Origin: an uncultured Lachnospiraceae bacterium
GTDB lineage: Bacteria > Bacillota > Clostridia > Lachnospirales > Lachnospiraceae
DNA length: 36,781 bases
Direction of reading: 5' to 3'
Assembly: GCA_902762955.1 (NCBI GenBank)
Contig: CACWQH010000030.1
Location: 1 to 36,781 of the forward strand
A model generated the notes under the pieces. The model made no database searches. It was not told the origin of the DNA and saw only the letters and a list, made by a program, of their open reading frames with translations. The translations under genes and the position numbers were made by a program. Below, piece after piece: positions 17,126-25,919 of the stretch. The first letter of the stretch is position 1; each line of letters opens with the position of its first letter.

Positions 17126-18736
17126 TTATTTGCTCATTATATCCTTAAACCACTTTCCTGTTTCAGAAAGCTCATCATCACTCCAGCCTGAAGTTTTATT
17201 GCAAGATGAAGAAATGAGTGATGAAGTTTCATCCTTATTTGATATGTTCCATACCGCATATGATAAATTGTTATCATTTATAAACGAAAACCACTTTTCT
17301 GCTTCACCATAATCTATGGCACCATTTCCCGAAGCATCACAGATACTGCATTCGCTTATAAATACAGGGATGCCCTTATCTAAAGCGGTTTGAGCCTTAT
17401 TTCTGATATTATCCTTATGTGTAGTTGCATAAAAATGCACTGCGTACATTATATTATCATAACCTGTTATCGGATCATTTGCCGCAATATCAACATCCTG
17501 TGACCAGGTTGGAGTTCCGACAATTATGATTGCATCCGGACAATTTTTCCTTATTACAGGTATAACCTCTTCGGCATAGCTCTTTACATCAGACCATGAG
17601 GTTCCGCCGTTTGGTTCGTTACAAATCTCATATATTACATTATCATAATCCTTATATTTTTCAGTTACTTCCTCAAAAAATGCAATAGCATCCGCCTTAT
17701 TAACCTGAGGATTTAAATCGTGAAGTATATGCCAGTCAACTATAACATACATACCCAAATCTGTAGCAGCATTTACGCCTTCATCCACAAGACCTTTAAG
17801 ATATGCCTTATCACCGCCACTGCAATATCCACCGTTTTCATCAGTGTACATGGCAATTCTGATCATATTTGCTCCCCAGTCATCCCTGAAGGTCTTAAAA
17901 GTGTCATAGCTTACATAATCAGGGAACCATGCTATACCATGTGTACTCGGACCCTTTAATTGGAATTTATCTCCATTTGAATCAACAATATCGGTTCCTT
18001 TTACAGAAAGCTTTCCATGGTTATCATAAGGTGTTTTTCCATTGTCATCCTTTTTTGGTTTTTCGGAATCATCCTTTTTATCATCAGTTTTGTCTTCATC
18101 TTTTTTGTCAGAATTCTCATCATCTTTTGCATCTGCTGTTTCGGTTTGTTTATATTCGACTCCGTCAACATAAAGAACTGCCTGATTAATCGCCTTGAAA
18201 TCCCCTGCCGATGCTGCAGTTACAATTATTCCTATATCACCAAGTGACTGCTTGGAAGCAACAGATCCATTATACTCAACAGGAGTAAGTGTGAGCACTC
18301 CGTCCTTTAAATCCGTATTACAATTCCAGAAGCTGTCCAAAGTTGTATCTTTTCCAACCTCTATCTTAACTGACCAATCCTTTAACTCACTGCTGCTGTT
18401 ATTAACTATCTTTATATCCAGCTGACCGGATTGTTTTCCGTTACTTTCCCAACTGTTTGTACTTGTAACTGTTGCATAATAAAGAAGCTTTTCTTCATCA
18501 TTTTTTGATGATGAGGCTTCATTGCTATCCTCATCCTGAACATCATCTTTGTTATCTGCTTTATCAGCATCACTGTCACTTGCATTAATCTCTTCAGTAA
18601 CAGCCTCTGTAGTGGTATTGTCCTCATCCTTATTTTTGCCCTTATTAACAATTACTGCAATCAGACCTATAACCACAACAGCAAGAACCGCAATAATAGC
18701 AATAAGAATTTTATTATTTCTTTTATTATCACTCAT
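17126..18736 (-). CDS. Membrane-anchored GH5 endoglucanase-like glycanase with CBM2-like domain
   Basis: 536 residues. Residues 9-30 are a hydrophobic helix after a short Lys/Arg-rich start, with no obvious cleavage site, so probably an uncleaved anchor. Acid Ser/Thr linker at 34-82; CBM2-like beta domain at about 85-195 (conserved Trp in LKDWSVKIEV and SFWNCN, then YNGSVASKQSLGDIGIIV); Asp/Lys-rich linker at 200-236; GH5 domain at about 240-536. Catalytic acid/base is Glu374 in ICNEPN, the nucleophile is Glu462 in FISECS; DWHILHD and VHFYA supply substrate-binding residues. The GH5 family hydrolyses beta-1,4-glucans such as cellulose; exact substrate is not decidable here. Secreted side of membrane. 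GGAGG 7 bases before ATG. No other polysaccharide genes adjoin it. Confidence 0.9.
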   Translation of the reverse strand: MSDNKRNNKILIAIIAVLAVVVIGLIAVIVNKGKNKDEDNTTTEAVTEEINASDSDADKADNKDDVQDEDSNEASSSKNDEEKLLYYATVTSTNSWESNGKQSGQLDIKIVNNSSSELKDWSVKIEVGKDTTLDSFWNCNTDLKDGVLTLTPVEYNGSVASKQSLGDIGIIVTAASAGDFKAINQAVLYVDGVEYKQTETADAKDDENSDKKDEDKTDDKKDDSEKPKKDDNGKTPYDNHGKLSVKGTDIVDSNGDKFQLKGPSTHGIAWFPDYVSYDTFKTFRDDWGANMIRIAMYTDENGGYCSGGDKAYLKGLVDEGVNAATDLGMYVIVDWHILHDLNPQVNKADAIAFFEEVTEKYKDYDNVIYEICNEPNGGTSWSDVKSYAEEVIPVIRKNCPDAIIIVGTPTWSQDVDIAANDPITGYDNIMYAVHFYATTHKDNIRNKAQTALDKGIPVFISECSICDASGNGAIDYGEAEKWFSFINDNNLSYAVWNISNKDETSSLISSSCNKTSGWSDDELSETGKWFKDIMSK

Positions 18737-18762
18737 ATTATTTCCTCCGATTTTTTGAAAAT

Positions 18763-19617
18763 CTATTTTTCATAAAAAAGCACTCCGAGTGTACCCGGTC
18801 CGCAATGACTTGAAATAACGCCACTCGCTTTGGTTTCGGTAATATTTTCAAAAATATTTAATTCTTCAAGATACTCTTTTACCTTATTTACAACATCTTC
18901 CGAAGCATGAGAATGTGTTATAAATACCTGAGTCGGATCCGCTTTAACAAGTTCTTCCTTCAAATCATTTACATATTTTAAAATAACCTTATCCTGTGAG
19001 CCGCGATATTTTTTTGCAACATGCATTTTACCTTCTTCAACAACAATTTCAGGCTTTAGCTTTAAAGTATTTCCGAGAAGTGCCGTTGCAGTTGAACATC
19101 TTCCGCCCCTTCCGAGATAAGTAAGTGTATCGACTACAAAACTTGCTCGAACCTTGCTCCTTCTTTCATTTACAAGAGCTGCTATTTCAGAAGCGGTCTT
19201 TCCTTCTTTAATAAGCCTCGCAGCATAAAGGATCTGTAGTCCTATACCGGTTGAAAGATTCATGGAATTAATAACAAACACATGGTCATCATATTCCAGA
19301 TCTTCTGCAACCATTCGCGCAACATTGCAACAGGTACTCATATCTTCCGAGATACAAAAGAAAAGTATGTCAGCTCCTTCATTTTTATACTTTTCTATCA
19401 GTTCCTTCGTCTTTTCATAGGTGATTGCCGCTGTCTTTGGTGTTGTTTTGTTGGCATCGGCCCATTTAAATATCTCCGTCGAATCAGTATCCAATCCATC
19501 CAGATATGACTTATCATCCATTATAATACATAACGGATCTACATCTATATCGTTTTCTTTGATTTGTTCCGGGGATAAATCACTTGAGCTGTCTGTGATT
19601 ATTTTGATTTTATTCAT
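18763..19617 (-). CDS. DegV family (FakB-like) fatty-acid-binding protein
   Basis: 284 residues. DegV fold: N-terminal IITDSSSDLSPEQIKEN, middle INSMNLSTGIGLQILYAARLI with the lipid head-group Ser/Thr and Gly, YLGRGGRCSTATALLGNTLKLKPEI, and HCGPGTLGVLFYEK at the C-terminus. DegV proteins of the FakB type carry a fatty acid to the kinase FakA, which phosphorylates it for phospholipid synthesis. A fakA homologue is at 23112-24794 in this window, which supports the role. AGGAG is 7 bases before the ATG. Confidence 0.93.
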   Translation of the reverse strand: MNKIKIITDSSSDLSPEQIKENDIDVDPLCIIMDDKSYLDGLDTDSTEIFKWADANKTTPKTAAITYEKTKELIEKYKNEGADILFFCISEDMSTCCNVARMVAEDLEYDDHVFVINSMNLSTGIGLQILYAARLIKEGKTASEIAALVNERRSKVRASFVVDTLTYLGRGGRCSTATALLGNTLKLKPEIVVEEGKMHVAKKYRGSQDKVILKYVNDLKEELVKADPTQVFITHSHASEDVVNKVKEYLEELNIFENITETKASGVISSHCGPGTLGVLFYEK

Positions 19618-19774
19618 AACGAATCTCCTAAGATATATTTATTTAAATTCTGCTGTTTTCTCGTTAAAATATTATCTTACTTAAAACATTTACTTCTATG
19701 AATTTACCACCTTTGTATATCAAAATCAAGCAACATTTTTATATGTAATATATTTAATCAATATTTTAAATAAT

Positions 19775-19826
19775 AACAGGCTGCTATGCCCATTATCCTT
19801 TGATAACGAGTATAGCAGCCCTTTTT
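19775..19826 (-). terminator. Terminator after the SASP gene
   Basis: GGCTGCTAT (19779-19787) pairs with ATAGCAGCC (19812-19820), with a smaller inner TTATC/GATAA stem. On the minus strand it follows the SASP gene by about 40 bases and is followed by TGTTATTATTT; on the plus strand it is followed by CTTTTT, so it may work both ways. Confidence 0.6.
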
Positions 19827-19866
19827 CACTTGATAGGAGGGAAATAATCTTTTTTCTTTCAGATAA

Positions 19867-20064
19867 TTACTTACCTGACATCTGTCTTTCCTGCTCAGCG
19901 ATCATCTTCTTAACCATCATACCACCTACAGAACCGTTCTGCTTGGAAGTGAGGTTACCGTTGTAACCATCAGTAAGAGGTACACCAAGCTCATTTGCTA
20001 CTTCATACTTGAATCTGTCCAAAGCTGATTTAGCTTCAGGAACACTTGCACTATTCTTGCTCAT
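19867..20064 (-). CDS. Small acid-soluble spore protein, alpha/beta type
   Basis: 65 residues. Contains the alpha/beta SASP signatures: ALDRFKYEVANELGVPL with the Glu-containing GPR protease site region, GYNGNLTSKQNGSVGGMMVKKMIAEQERQMSGK near the C-terminus. These proteins coat and protect DNA in the dormant spore. GGAG lies 8-9 bases before the ATG. The 180-base upstream region has a hairpin with GTACCG/CGGTAC arms; I see only a weak match to a sigma-G promoter (TATACTA with a poor -35). A single-gene unit, as usual. Confidence 0.97.
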   Translation of the reverse strand: MSKNSASVPEAKSALDRFKYEVANELGVPLTDGYNGNLTSKQNGSVGGMMVKKMIAEQERQMSGK

Positions 20065-20245
20065 AACATTTTCTCCTTTTTACCTTAATCAATTTATCAA
20101 ATTGCAAATGTGAAAGGAAGTTTCACCGTCATGTACCGAGGTTTTCTATCCGGTACACATATAGTATATGTAAGCAAGGAAAAAATAATCTGCCAATTTT
20201 TGTAGAATTATTATGTGTCAGCAAAAATCGTTCTAATTTACATAT

Positions 20246-22255
20246 TTATATATTAATTTGTTTTATACTTTCTACCACATCAGGTACTACTATGTCGCTG
20301 TGCTTATCAAGTATCTCCTGTGCAAGACGGAGCATGTCTGCATGGTTATATATATCGGCTATATTAAACTGCATATCACCGCTTTGCCTTATACCAAAGA
20401 AATCTCCCGGGCCACGCATACGAAGATCCTCACCGGCTATAAAGAAGCCGTCATTTGAATCCTCTAAAACCTTAAGTCTTGAGGTTACCTCTTCATCGTC
20501 CTCTTTTCCGTTTATAAAAATGCAATAGGACTGTTTATCTCCACGTCCCACACGACCTCTTAACTGGTGAAGCTGTGCAAGTCCGAAGCGTTCAGAGTTT
20601 TCTACCATCATAACGGTAGCATTCGGATTATTTATACCTACTTCTATTACAGTCGTCGAAACCAGTACATCAATCTTCCTATCCAGAAACCTTTGCATGA
20701 TTTCATTTTTTTCATCCGCCTTCATCTTTCCGTGAAGGGTTTCTACAACAACTTCAGGAGGAAGTGCTTCCTTTAAGGTATCTGTATATTCAATTACATT
20801 AGTCAAATCCATGGTATCACTCGTATCTACCATAGGGCATATCACATAGACCTGGCTTTTTTCAGCAACCTGTCCTGCGATAAATCTATATGCGGTATTT
20901 CTGTAATTTGTACCAACCACACAATTCTTAATCGGTTTTCGTCCTTTAGGGAGTTCCTTTATAACCGATATATCAAGATCGCTATACATAATTATGGCAA
21001 GAGTTCTCGGTATAGGAGTCGCACTCATTACAAGAACATGAGGATAATCTCCCTTTGAAGCGAGACAGTTTCTTTGGTTAACTCCAAAACGGTGCTGCTC
21101 ATCAGTTACAACCAGAGCAAGATTTTTAAATTCTACCTTATATTCAATAAGTGCATGGGTTCCGATAAGTATATCTATACTTCCCTCGGATATCTCTTCA
21201 TATATCCTTCTTTTTTCTTTAATAGGTGTTGAACCAACCAGATAACTAACTTTTATTCCAAAGCGCAAAAATAGTTTAGACAGTTCATCATAATGCTGTT
21301 TTGCAAGAACCTCTGTCGGAACCATGAGTGCTCCCTGAAAGCCTTCCTTTGCACAGGCAAAAAGTGATGCAGCCGCAACTACCGTTTTTCCCGAGCCAAC
21401 GTCCCCCTGAACAAGTCTGTTCATAACATTGTCTCCGCCCATATCAGCCAAAATATCCTCTATCGCCTGCTGCTGTCCCTTTGTAAGACCATAAGGTAAG
21501 CTTTGTATAAATTCAGCAACAGCTTTTCCCTGTATAATCTTGTGACTGTTTGAAAGCTTTATATTTTCATTTTTTAATATCTTTAATTCATATAAAAATT
21601 TGTAAAATTCATCAAATGCAGTTCTTCGAATCGCATTTTTTAAAATCTCTTCATTCATTGGAAAATGAATATTTTCATAGCTTTCGGTAAGCTCCATAAG
21701 ATTGTTTTCATTTCTTATTTCAACAGGTATATAATCCTTTAAATTAAGATAAGCAGATCTTGCACTTCTAACAGCCTTTTGAAAGGTTTTATTGGAAAGA
21801 CCTTTAGTAAGCGGATATACAGGCTGAAGCTCCTGACGCATGCTTTCATACTCTCGCGGCTTATAATATTCCGGATGCTCCATAACCCGCATATTATTTT
21901 TTATTTTTATCTCACCGACAAAAATATATGTTTCGCCCTTATGAAATAGATTTTTAAGATACGGCTGATTAAACCAGGTTATCTTAAGAGTTCCCGAGCT
22001 ATCCTTAACTGTCATGGTAACTATCTTAAGACTTCTTACTCTTTTTACATCTACATAAGAATAAACCATGCCACAAACCACATTTCTTACACCAATCTTT
22101 GTATCCTTTATATCAACCGGTTCTCCGTAAAAAATGTAATCTCTCGGAAATGTATTGATAAGCTCACCTACATTGTGAATTCCAAGCTTGGCAAAGCAGG
22201 CTGCGGTTTTATCTCCTATTCCTTTAATTGTCGTTATCTCTTCTCTTAAATCCAT
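20246..22255 (-). CDS. recG: ATP-dependent DNA helicase RecG
   Basis: Branch-migration helicase that remodels stalled forks and Holliday junctions. About 669 residues: N-terminal wedge/OB domain at 1-250 (IKGIGDKTAACFAKLGI ... GMVYSYVD), then helicase domains with Walker A GDVGSGKT, DEQHRFG (DExH box), SATPIPRTLA, TTVIEVGINNPNATVM, and QLRGRVGRG. I chose the ATG at 22255 with GGAG 6 bases upstream rather than an ATG-like start 21 bases earlier. It overlaps the end of the upstream YwaF-like gene by 32 bases, so they are likely co-expressed. Confidence 0.97.
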   Translation of the reverse strand: MDLREEITTIKGIGDKTAACFAKLGIHNVGELINTFPRDYIFYGEPVDIKDTKIGVRNVVCGMVYSYVDVKRVRSLKIVTMTVKDSSGTLKITWFNQPYLKNLFHKGETYIFVGEIKIKNNMRVMEHPEYYKPREYESMRQELQPVYPLTKGLSNKTFQKAVRSARSAYLNLKDYIPVEIRNENNLMELTESYENIHFPMNEEILKNAIRRTAFDEFYKFLYELKILKNENIKLSNSHKIIQGKAVAEFIQSLPYGLTKGQQQAIEDILADMGGDNVMNRLVQGDVGSGKTVVAAASLFACAKEGFQGALMVPTEVLAKQHYDELSKLFLRFGIKVSYLVGSTPIKEKRRIYEEISEGSIDILIGTHALIEYKVEFKNLALVVTDEQHRFGVNQRNCLASKGDYPHVLVMSATPIPRTLAIIMYSDLDISVIKELPKGRKPIKNCVVGTNYRNTAYRFIAGQVAEKSQVYVICPMVDTSDTMDLTNVIEYTDTLKEALPPEVVVETLHGKMKADEKNEIMQRFLDRKIDVLVSTTVIEVGINNPNATVMMVENSERFGLAQLHQLRGRVGRGDKQSYCIFINGKEDDEEVTSRLKVLEDSNDGFFIAGEDLRMRGPGDFFGIRQSGDMQFNIADIYNHADMLRLAQEILDKHSDIVVPDVVESIKQINI

Positions 22256-22976
22256 GTATCGCTCCATATAAAACATTCATTAGTGTAACAACTATCATAA
22301 CCAGCACCGCATATCCGGGCAGATACCATAAGCTGCCCGTTTTATTGTCTATCCACTCAAGAGGTGAATCCGGTGACGGTCTTAAAACAAACATATAATT
22401 TACATCAAAGTGCCTGTCAAATACATAAATCACAGGTACTATTATAACAAGAAAAGCAATTGCTTTCCACATTTTAAATATAGATGGCTTTATATCCTCT
22501 CCTATAAGCCCCAATACAGTATAGATCACTATTCCGCCATGAAATATAAAGCCCTGAAGTGTAATAAAATTAAATGCCGGATAATAACTCCAATCCGGGA
22601 ATATAAGTGCACATACTGTTCCCGGCAGACATAAGCTGTATAAAACCTGTCCTAAAAAATCCCATTTAAAAAAAGCATGGAAAAAGCATACAAAACCTGC
22701 AAGGCTACACAGATGTAACGGCAGTTCATAAACTGACATATGATTTCCTGCATATAAAACACCTATTCTTAAAAAAATAAGAAAAACCAAAAAGCTGCCT
22801 ATTATCTTTAAAATAATATCCCTTTTCTTCTCATTTTGCTTTGAATAATATATCCCTAAAACGACAGAAAGAGCTATAATAAAAATAAGCCAGCATATAT
22901 GATACAGGCTAAATTGATTAAAACCTGCTCCGTCAGGTATATCATCACTGTATGTCCAAAAATTCACATCATTCAT
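22224..22976 (-). CDS. YwaF/TIGR02206-like integral membrane protein
   Basis: About 250 residues with seven or so hydrophobic helices. YELPLHLCSLAGFVCFFHAFFK and LPGTVCALIFPDWSYYPAFNFITLQGFIFHGGIVIYTVLGL fit the YwaF (TIGR02206) family, whose role is unknown. Late acidic-polar loop followed by GSLWYLPGYAVL is also typical. Start is uncertain: a longer ORF reaches 23015 but has no ribosome site; the ATG at 22976 has GGAAGG 12 bases upstream. It ends 32 bases inside recG and follows the fakA terminator. Confidence 0.8.
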   Translation of the reverse strand: MNDVNFWTYSDDIPDGAGFNQFSLYHICWLIFIIALSVVLGIYYSKQNEKKRDIILKIIGSFLVFLIFLRIGVLYAGNHMSVYELPLHLCSLAGFVCFFHAFFKWDFLGQVLYSLCLPGTVCALIFPDWSYYPAFNFITLQGFIFHGGIVIYTVLGLIGEDIKPSIFKMWKAIAFLVIIVPVIYVFDRHFDVNYMFVLRPSPDSPLEWIDNKTGSLWYLPGYAVLVMIVVTLMNVLYGAIHGFKRRDNDN

Positions 22977-23050
22977 TTTAATTTTTAACCTTCCCGGTTT
23001 ATTAAAAGCCATCATTATATTTTATACAATTTATAATACATTATGTATAA

Positions 23051-23097
23051 AAAAAAGAAAAGCCATCACTTTACATTTTATCTGTAAAGTGACAGCT
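23051..23097 (-). terminator. Terminator after fakA
   Basis: On the minus strand AGCTGTCACTTTACA (23097-23083) pairs with TGTAAAGTGATGGCT (23075-23061), followed by TTTCTTTTTTT. It lies just after the fakA stop codon. Confidence 0.88.
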
Positions 23098-23111
23098 TTA
23101 TAATACTTAAT

Positions 23112-24794
23112 TTATTCTACTGAAAGAATATAATAGTAAACCGGCTGGTCTCCAGGATGAAGCTCAACCTCATAATCAGGATAGGTATCTGAAATAGCCT
23201 TTACAAGCTTTTCAGCATCCTCATTATTTACATCCTGTCCATAGTAAACACTTATAAGTTCTGAACCGTCGTAAGCCATTTCCTTAACAAGTTCTTTAAC
23301 AACCTCTGTTATATCAGTACCAACTGACTTGATACCGTCATCTGATATACCCATAAAATCGCCGGTCTTTATCTCCTTGCCATCTATGGAAGTATCTCTT
23401 ACTGCATAAGTAACCTCTCCGGACTTAACCATGCTCATAGCATCCTTCATGCTTTCAGCATTTTCTTCAGGTGAAAGTGTTCCCTCAAAGCCTATCATTG
23501 CACTTATACCCTGTGGAATAGTCTTAGATGGTATAACTATTACCTTCTTTTCCTTCTCAATACTTGCAGCCTGATTTGCGGCAAGAATGATATTTTTATT
23601 GTTAGGAAGTACAAATACTGTATCAGCATTAACCTTTTCTACAGCAGAAAGTACATCATCAGTACTTGGATTCATAGTCTGACCACCTGAAATGATATGG
23701 TCAACACCAAACTCTTTAAATATACTGTCCAGGCCCTCGCCAACAGATACTGCAACGAATCCGTAAGGCTTCTTTTCTTCCTTCTTCTTTAACTCAGCAA
23801 GCTCGGCATCACGCTCGGCAGATTTAATCTTATCCTGCTCCTTCATAAGCTTCTCGTGATGCTCCTCACGCATATTGTCAATCTTCATCTTGGTAAGTGA
23901 ACCGTACTCAAGACCTTTCTCAAATGCAAGTCCCGGATGATTGGTATGCACGTGAATCTTAACGAAATCATCATCAGCAACACATACCAGTGAATCTCCT
24001 ATCGAAGTGAGATATTCTTTAAATTTAATCTCATCATCCATAGTAAATTCTTTTTCAAGATTAATAATAAACTCTGTGCAATATCCAAACTTGATATCAG
24101 AAGTATCTATATTTTCCGAATCAACAGAAGCAGCACCGGCTGAACCTGTCTTAACAGGTTTAACATCAACAACCTCTTTTCCTGTCAATCCGTTATATGC
24201 GCCCTTAAGGAACTCCATAAGTCCCTGTCCGCCAGAGTCAACAACTCCGGCTTCCTTAAGTACAGGTAATAATTCAGGAGTCTTTTCGAGTGTTTCATCT
24301 CCACACTCTATAACTGCCTCTGCAAATGCTTCTACATCTACGCCTTGCTCTGCAAGCTCAACAGCCTTTTCTGCCATCGCCTTTGCAACAGTAAGAATAG
24401 TTCCTTCCTTTGGCTTCATAACAGCCTTATATGCTGTCTCAACACCACGAACAAAACCATCTGCAAGTACATTTACATTTATCTCGGCCTTTTCTTTGAT
24501 TTCCTTACAAAAGCCTCTTAAAAGCTGTGAAAGTATAACACCTGAGTTACCTCTTGCACCTCTAAGTGAACCGCTTGAAATTGTCTTAGACAATTCCTTT
24601 AATCCCGGATGCTCAAGGTTACTAACTTCATTTGCAGCTGACATAATGGTTAACGACATATTGGAGCCTGTATCGCCGTCCGGAACAGGGAATACATTTA
24701 ATTCATTTATATATTCCTTGTTTCTCTCCAAGTTATAAGCTCCTGCAAGAAATGCCTTTTGAAGCAAATCTGCATCAATTATCTTAATAGCCAC
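23112..24794 (-). CDS. fakA: Fatty acid kinase catalytic subunit-like, DAK2/DhaL plus DegV-like domains
   Basis: 560 residues. N-terminal DhaL (DAK2) ATP-binding domain at about 1-200 with the metal-binding VFPVPDGDTGSNMSLTI and RGARGNSGVILSQLLRGF; middle linker; C-terminal YloV/DegV-like domain. This is the YloV/FakA family, which phosphorylates fatty acids carried by FakB. Start is GTG at 24794 with AGGAGG 9 bases before it. It follows asp23 by about 16 bases; the pair, with rpmB upstream and recG downstream, is the conserved Firmicute order. Confidence 0.93.
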   Translation of the reverse strand: MAIKIIDADLLQKAFLAGAYNLERNKEYINELNVFPVPDGDTGSNMSLTIMSAANEVSNLEHPGLKELSKTISSGSLRGARGNSGVILSQLLRGFCKEIKEKAEINVNVLADGFVRGVETAYKAVMKPKEGTILTVAKAMAEKAVELAEQGVDVEAFAEAVIECGDETLEKTPELLPVLKEAGVVDSGGQGLMEFLKGAYNGLTGKEVVDVKPVKTGSAGAASVDSENIDTSDIKFGYCTEFIINLEKEFTMDDEIKFKEYLTSIGDSLVCVADDDFVKIHVHTNHPGLAFEKGLEYGSLTKMKIDNMREEHHEKLMKEQDKIKSAERDAELAELKKKEEKKPYGFVAVSVGEGLDSIFKEFGVDHIISGGQTMNPSTDDVLSAVEKVNADTVFVLPNNKNIILAANQAASIEKEKKVIVIPSKTIPQGISAMIGFEGTLSPEENAESMKDAMSMVKSGEVTYAVRDTSIDGKEIKTGDFMGISDDGIKSVGTDITEVVKELVKEMAYDGSELISVYYGQDVNNEDAEKLVKAISDTYPDYEVELHPGDQPVYYYILSVE

Positions 24795-24810
24795 TTTAAA
24801 TTTCCTCCTA

Positions 24811-25170
24811 CTAATCTATTACCCTAACACCTTCAACAAAGATGTTGATGTTCTTAACCGACATGCCGGTCATTTCCTCAACAGAATACTTTACAGTACT
24901 TATAAGATTGTCACATACAGTTGAAATGCTTACACCGTATGCTACTATGATATGAAAATCAATTGAAATTGTATTATCCTCATCGATAATAACATTTACG
25001 CCCTTGCTCACACTATCACCCTTAAGAAGCTTGGCGATACCATCCTTCATGCTTATGGTTGCCATACCTACTATACCAAAGCACTCAAGAGCTGCGTGTC
25101 CTGCATATTGAGCTATTACTTCGTTTTCTATAACAATGTCACCAAATTCGTTAGTCATATAACCCTTCAT
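24811..25170 (-). CDS. Asp23/Gls24 family envelope protein
   Basis: About 119 residues. The Asp23 pattern is clear: IVIENEVIAQYAGHAALECFGIVGMATISMKDGIAKLL, then DEDNTISIDFHIIVAYGVSISTVCDNLISTVKYSVEEMTGM, ending IFVEGVRVID. Family proteins sit at the inner face of the membrane and affect envelope stress; YloU is the Bacillus equivalent next to fakA. ATG at 25170 chosen because GGAGG lies 8 bases upstream; an ATG 2 codons earlier is only 2 bases from it. Confidence 0.93.
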   Translation of the reverse strand: MKGYMTNEFGDIVIENEVIAQYAGHAALECFGIVGMATISMKDGIAKLLKGDSVSKGVNVIIDEDNTISIDFHIIVAYGVSISTVCDNLISTVKYSVEEMTGMSVKNINIFVEGVRVID

Positions 25171-25326
25171 GGACATTACCTCCTTTTAAACATTCTAAAT
25201 AATTATACCCATTATATGTCATTTAATCAAGTGTTAAATTTATATAGTAATGACCCCTGCTTATTGGTAAATATTATGCCATAAATACGCATAAAACCGT
25301 TATTTTTAAAAAAAATAATTTTTTAC

Positions 25327-25355
25327 TTGCATATTGATTGGTTTTTTGTTAAAAT
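25327..25355 (+). promoter_or_regulatory. Promoter of rpmB
   Basis: -35 TTGCAT (25327-25332), 17-base spacer, -10 TAAAAT (25350-25355). It is followed by a GC-richer leader with GAGCC and GGGCT segments that could pair, ahead of the rpmB ribosome site. Confidence 0.65.
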
Positions 25356-25428
25356 ATGTTCGTTGTGAGCCTGCGAGCCGTTAGGTTAGGTATGGGCTAA
25401 TATTTGTTTTGTCAAGGAGGTGCTAACG

Positions 25429-25614
25429 ATGGCAAAGTGTAGTATTTGTGAAAAGAGCGTTCATTTTGGTAACAATGTGAGCCATTCTCATAGAAGATCA
25501 AACAGAATGTGGAAGTCAAACATTAAGTCTGTTAAGGCAATGATTAACGGTACTCCAAAGAGAGTTTACGTATGTACTCAGTGTTTGAAGTCCGGAAAAG
25601 TAGAAAGAGCATAA
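25429..25614 (+). CDS. rpmB: 50S ribosomal protein L28
   Basis: 61 residues from the ATG at 25429, which has AAGGAGGTG 6 bases upstream; an in-frame GTG at 25420 overlaps that site and is unlikely. KCSICEKSVHFGNNVSHSHRRSNRMWKSNIKSVKAMINGTPKRVYVCTQCLKSGKVERA is typical L28. Two Cys pairs (CSIC and CTQC) make this the zinc-binding form. It faces asp23-fakA, as in Bacillus, and has its own terminator. Confidence 0.98.
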   Translation: MAKCSICEKSVHFGNNVSHSHRRSNRMWKSNIKSVKAMINGTPKRVYVCTQCLKSGKVERA

Positions 25615-25616
25615 TA

Positions 25617-25661
25617 AAAAAAGTGTGTTACAAGAACAATTCTTGTTGACACACTTTTTTT
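25617..25661 (+). terminator. Terminator after rpmB
   Basis: AAAAAAAGTGTGT...ACACACTTTTTTT stem with an inner ACAAGAA/TTCTTGT stem, starting 3 bases after the stop codon. A near-identical copy (inverted) lies at 25883-25912 beside the tex stop codon. Confidence 0.92.
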
Positions 25662-25664
25662 ATT

Positions 25665-25862
25665 GATTATAAGATTAAGGCAGCTTGTATAGCTAACCAA
25701 CGATTTGCTAAATCAGTGCGTTCAAATTCTTTGTATGTGCACGAAATCGAAAACTCGCTTCGCTCAAACAGTTCGATTTCTGAGCACATACATGCGAATT
25801 ATCACTGCTGATTTTACGCAAATCTGGTCAAATGCTATACAAGCTGCCTTAATCTTATAATC
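25665..25862 (-). repeat. Long hairpin element, copy 2
   Basis: This fills most of the 305-base gap between rpmB and tex. A 29-base perfect inverted repeat (25665-25693 and 25834-25862) encloses the same conserved blocks as the copy at 6743-6955, here in minus orientation: GATTTGCGTAAAATCAGCA at 25806-25824, apical GTTTGAGCGAAGCGAGTTT at 25751-25769, GCACTGATTTAGCAAAT at 25703-25719. The intervening segments have the same lengths as copy 1 (25 and 19 bases) but different sequence, and they pair internally. It also lies between convergent genes. No gene is present. Confidence 0.85.
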
Positions 25863-25879
25863 TTATATAATTTTTCAAA

Positions 25880-25918
25880 AGTCGTGTCAACAAGAATTGT
25901 TCTTGTGACACATTTTTC
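25880..25918 (-). terminator. Terminator after tex (inverted copy of rpmB terminator)
   Basis: Minus strand TGTCACAAGAA...TTCTTGTTGACACG followed by ACTTTTGAAAAATT. Its asymmetry (bulged TTG on one arm) shows it is an inverted copy of the rpmB terminator with only a couple of differences. Confidence 0.75.
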
Positions 25919-25919
25919 A

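Noticed and set aside
20065-20245. Sigma-G promoter upstream of the SASP gene
   Set aside because: Only a partial -10 (TATACTA) with a poor -35 was found, so I do not list it as a feature.
22977-23015. Longer N-terminus for the YwaF-like gene
   Set aside because: No ribosome site precedes the first ATG; the next start fits the family length better, though not certain.
24007-24738. 243-residue plus-strand open frame inside fakA
   Set aside because: Antisense to a clear DhaL/DegV gene; sequence is Ser/Thr/Pro-rich shadow translation with no ribosome site or known domain.
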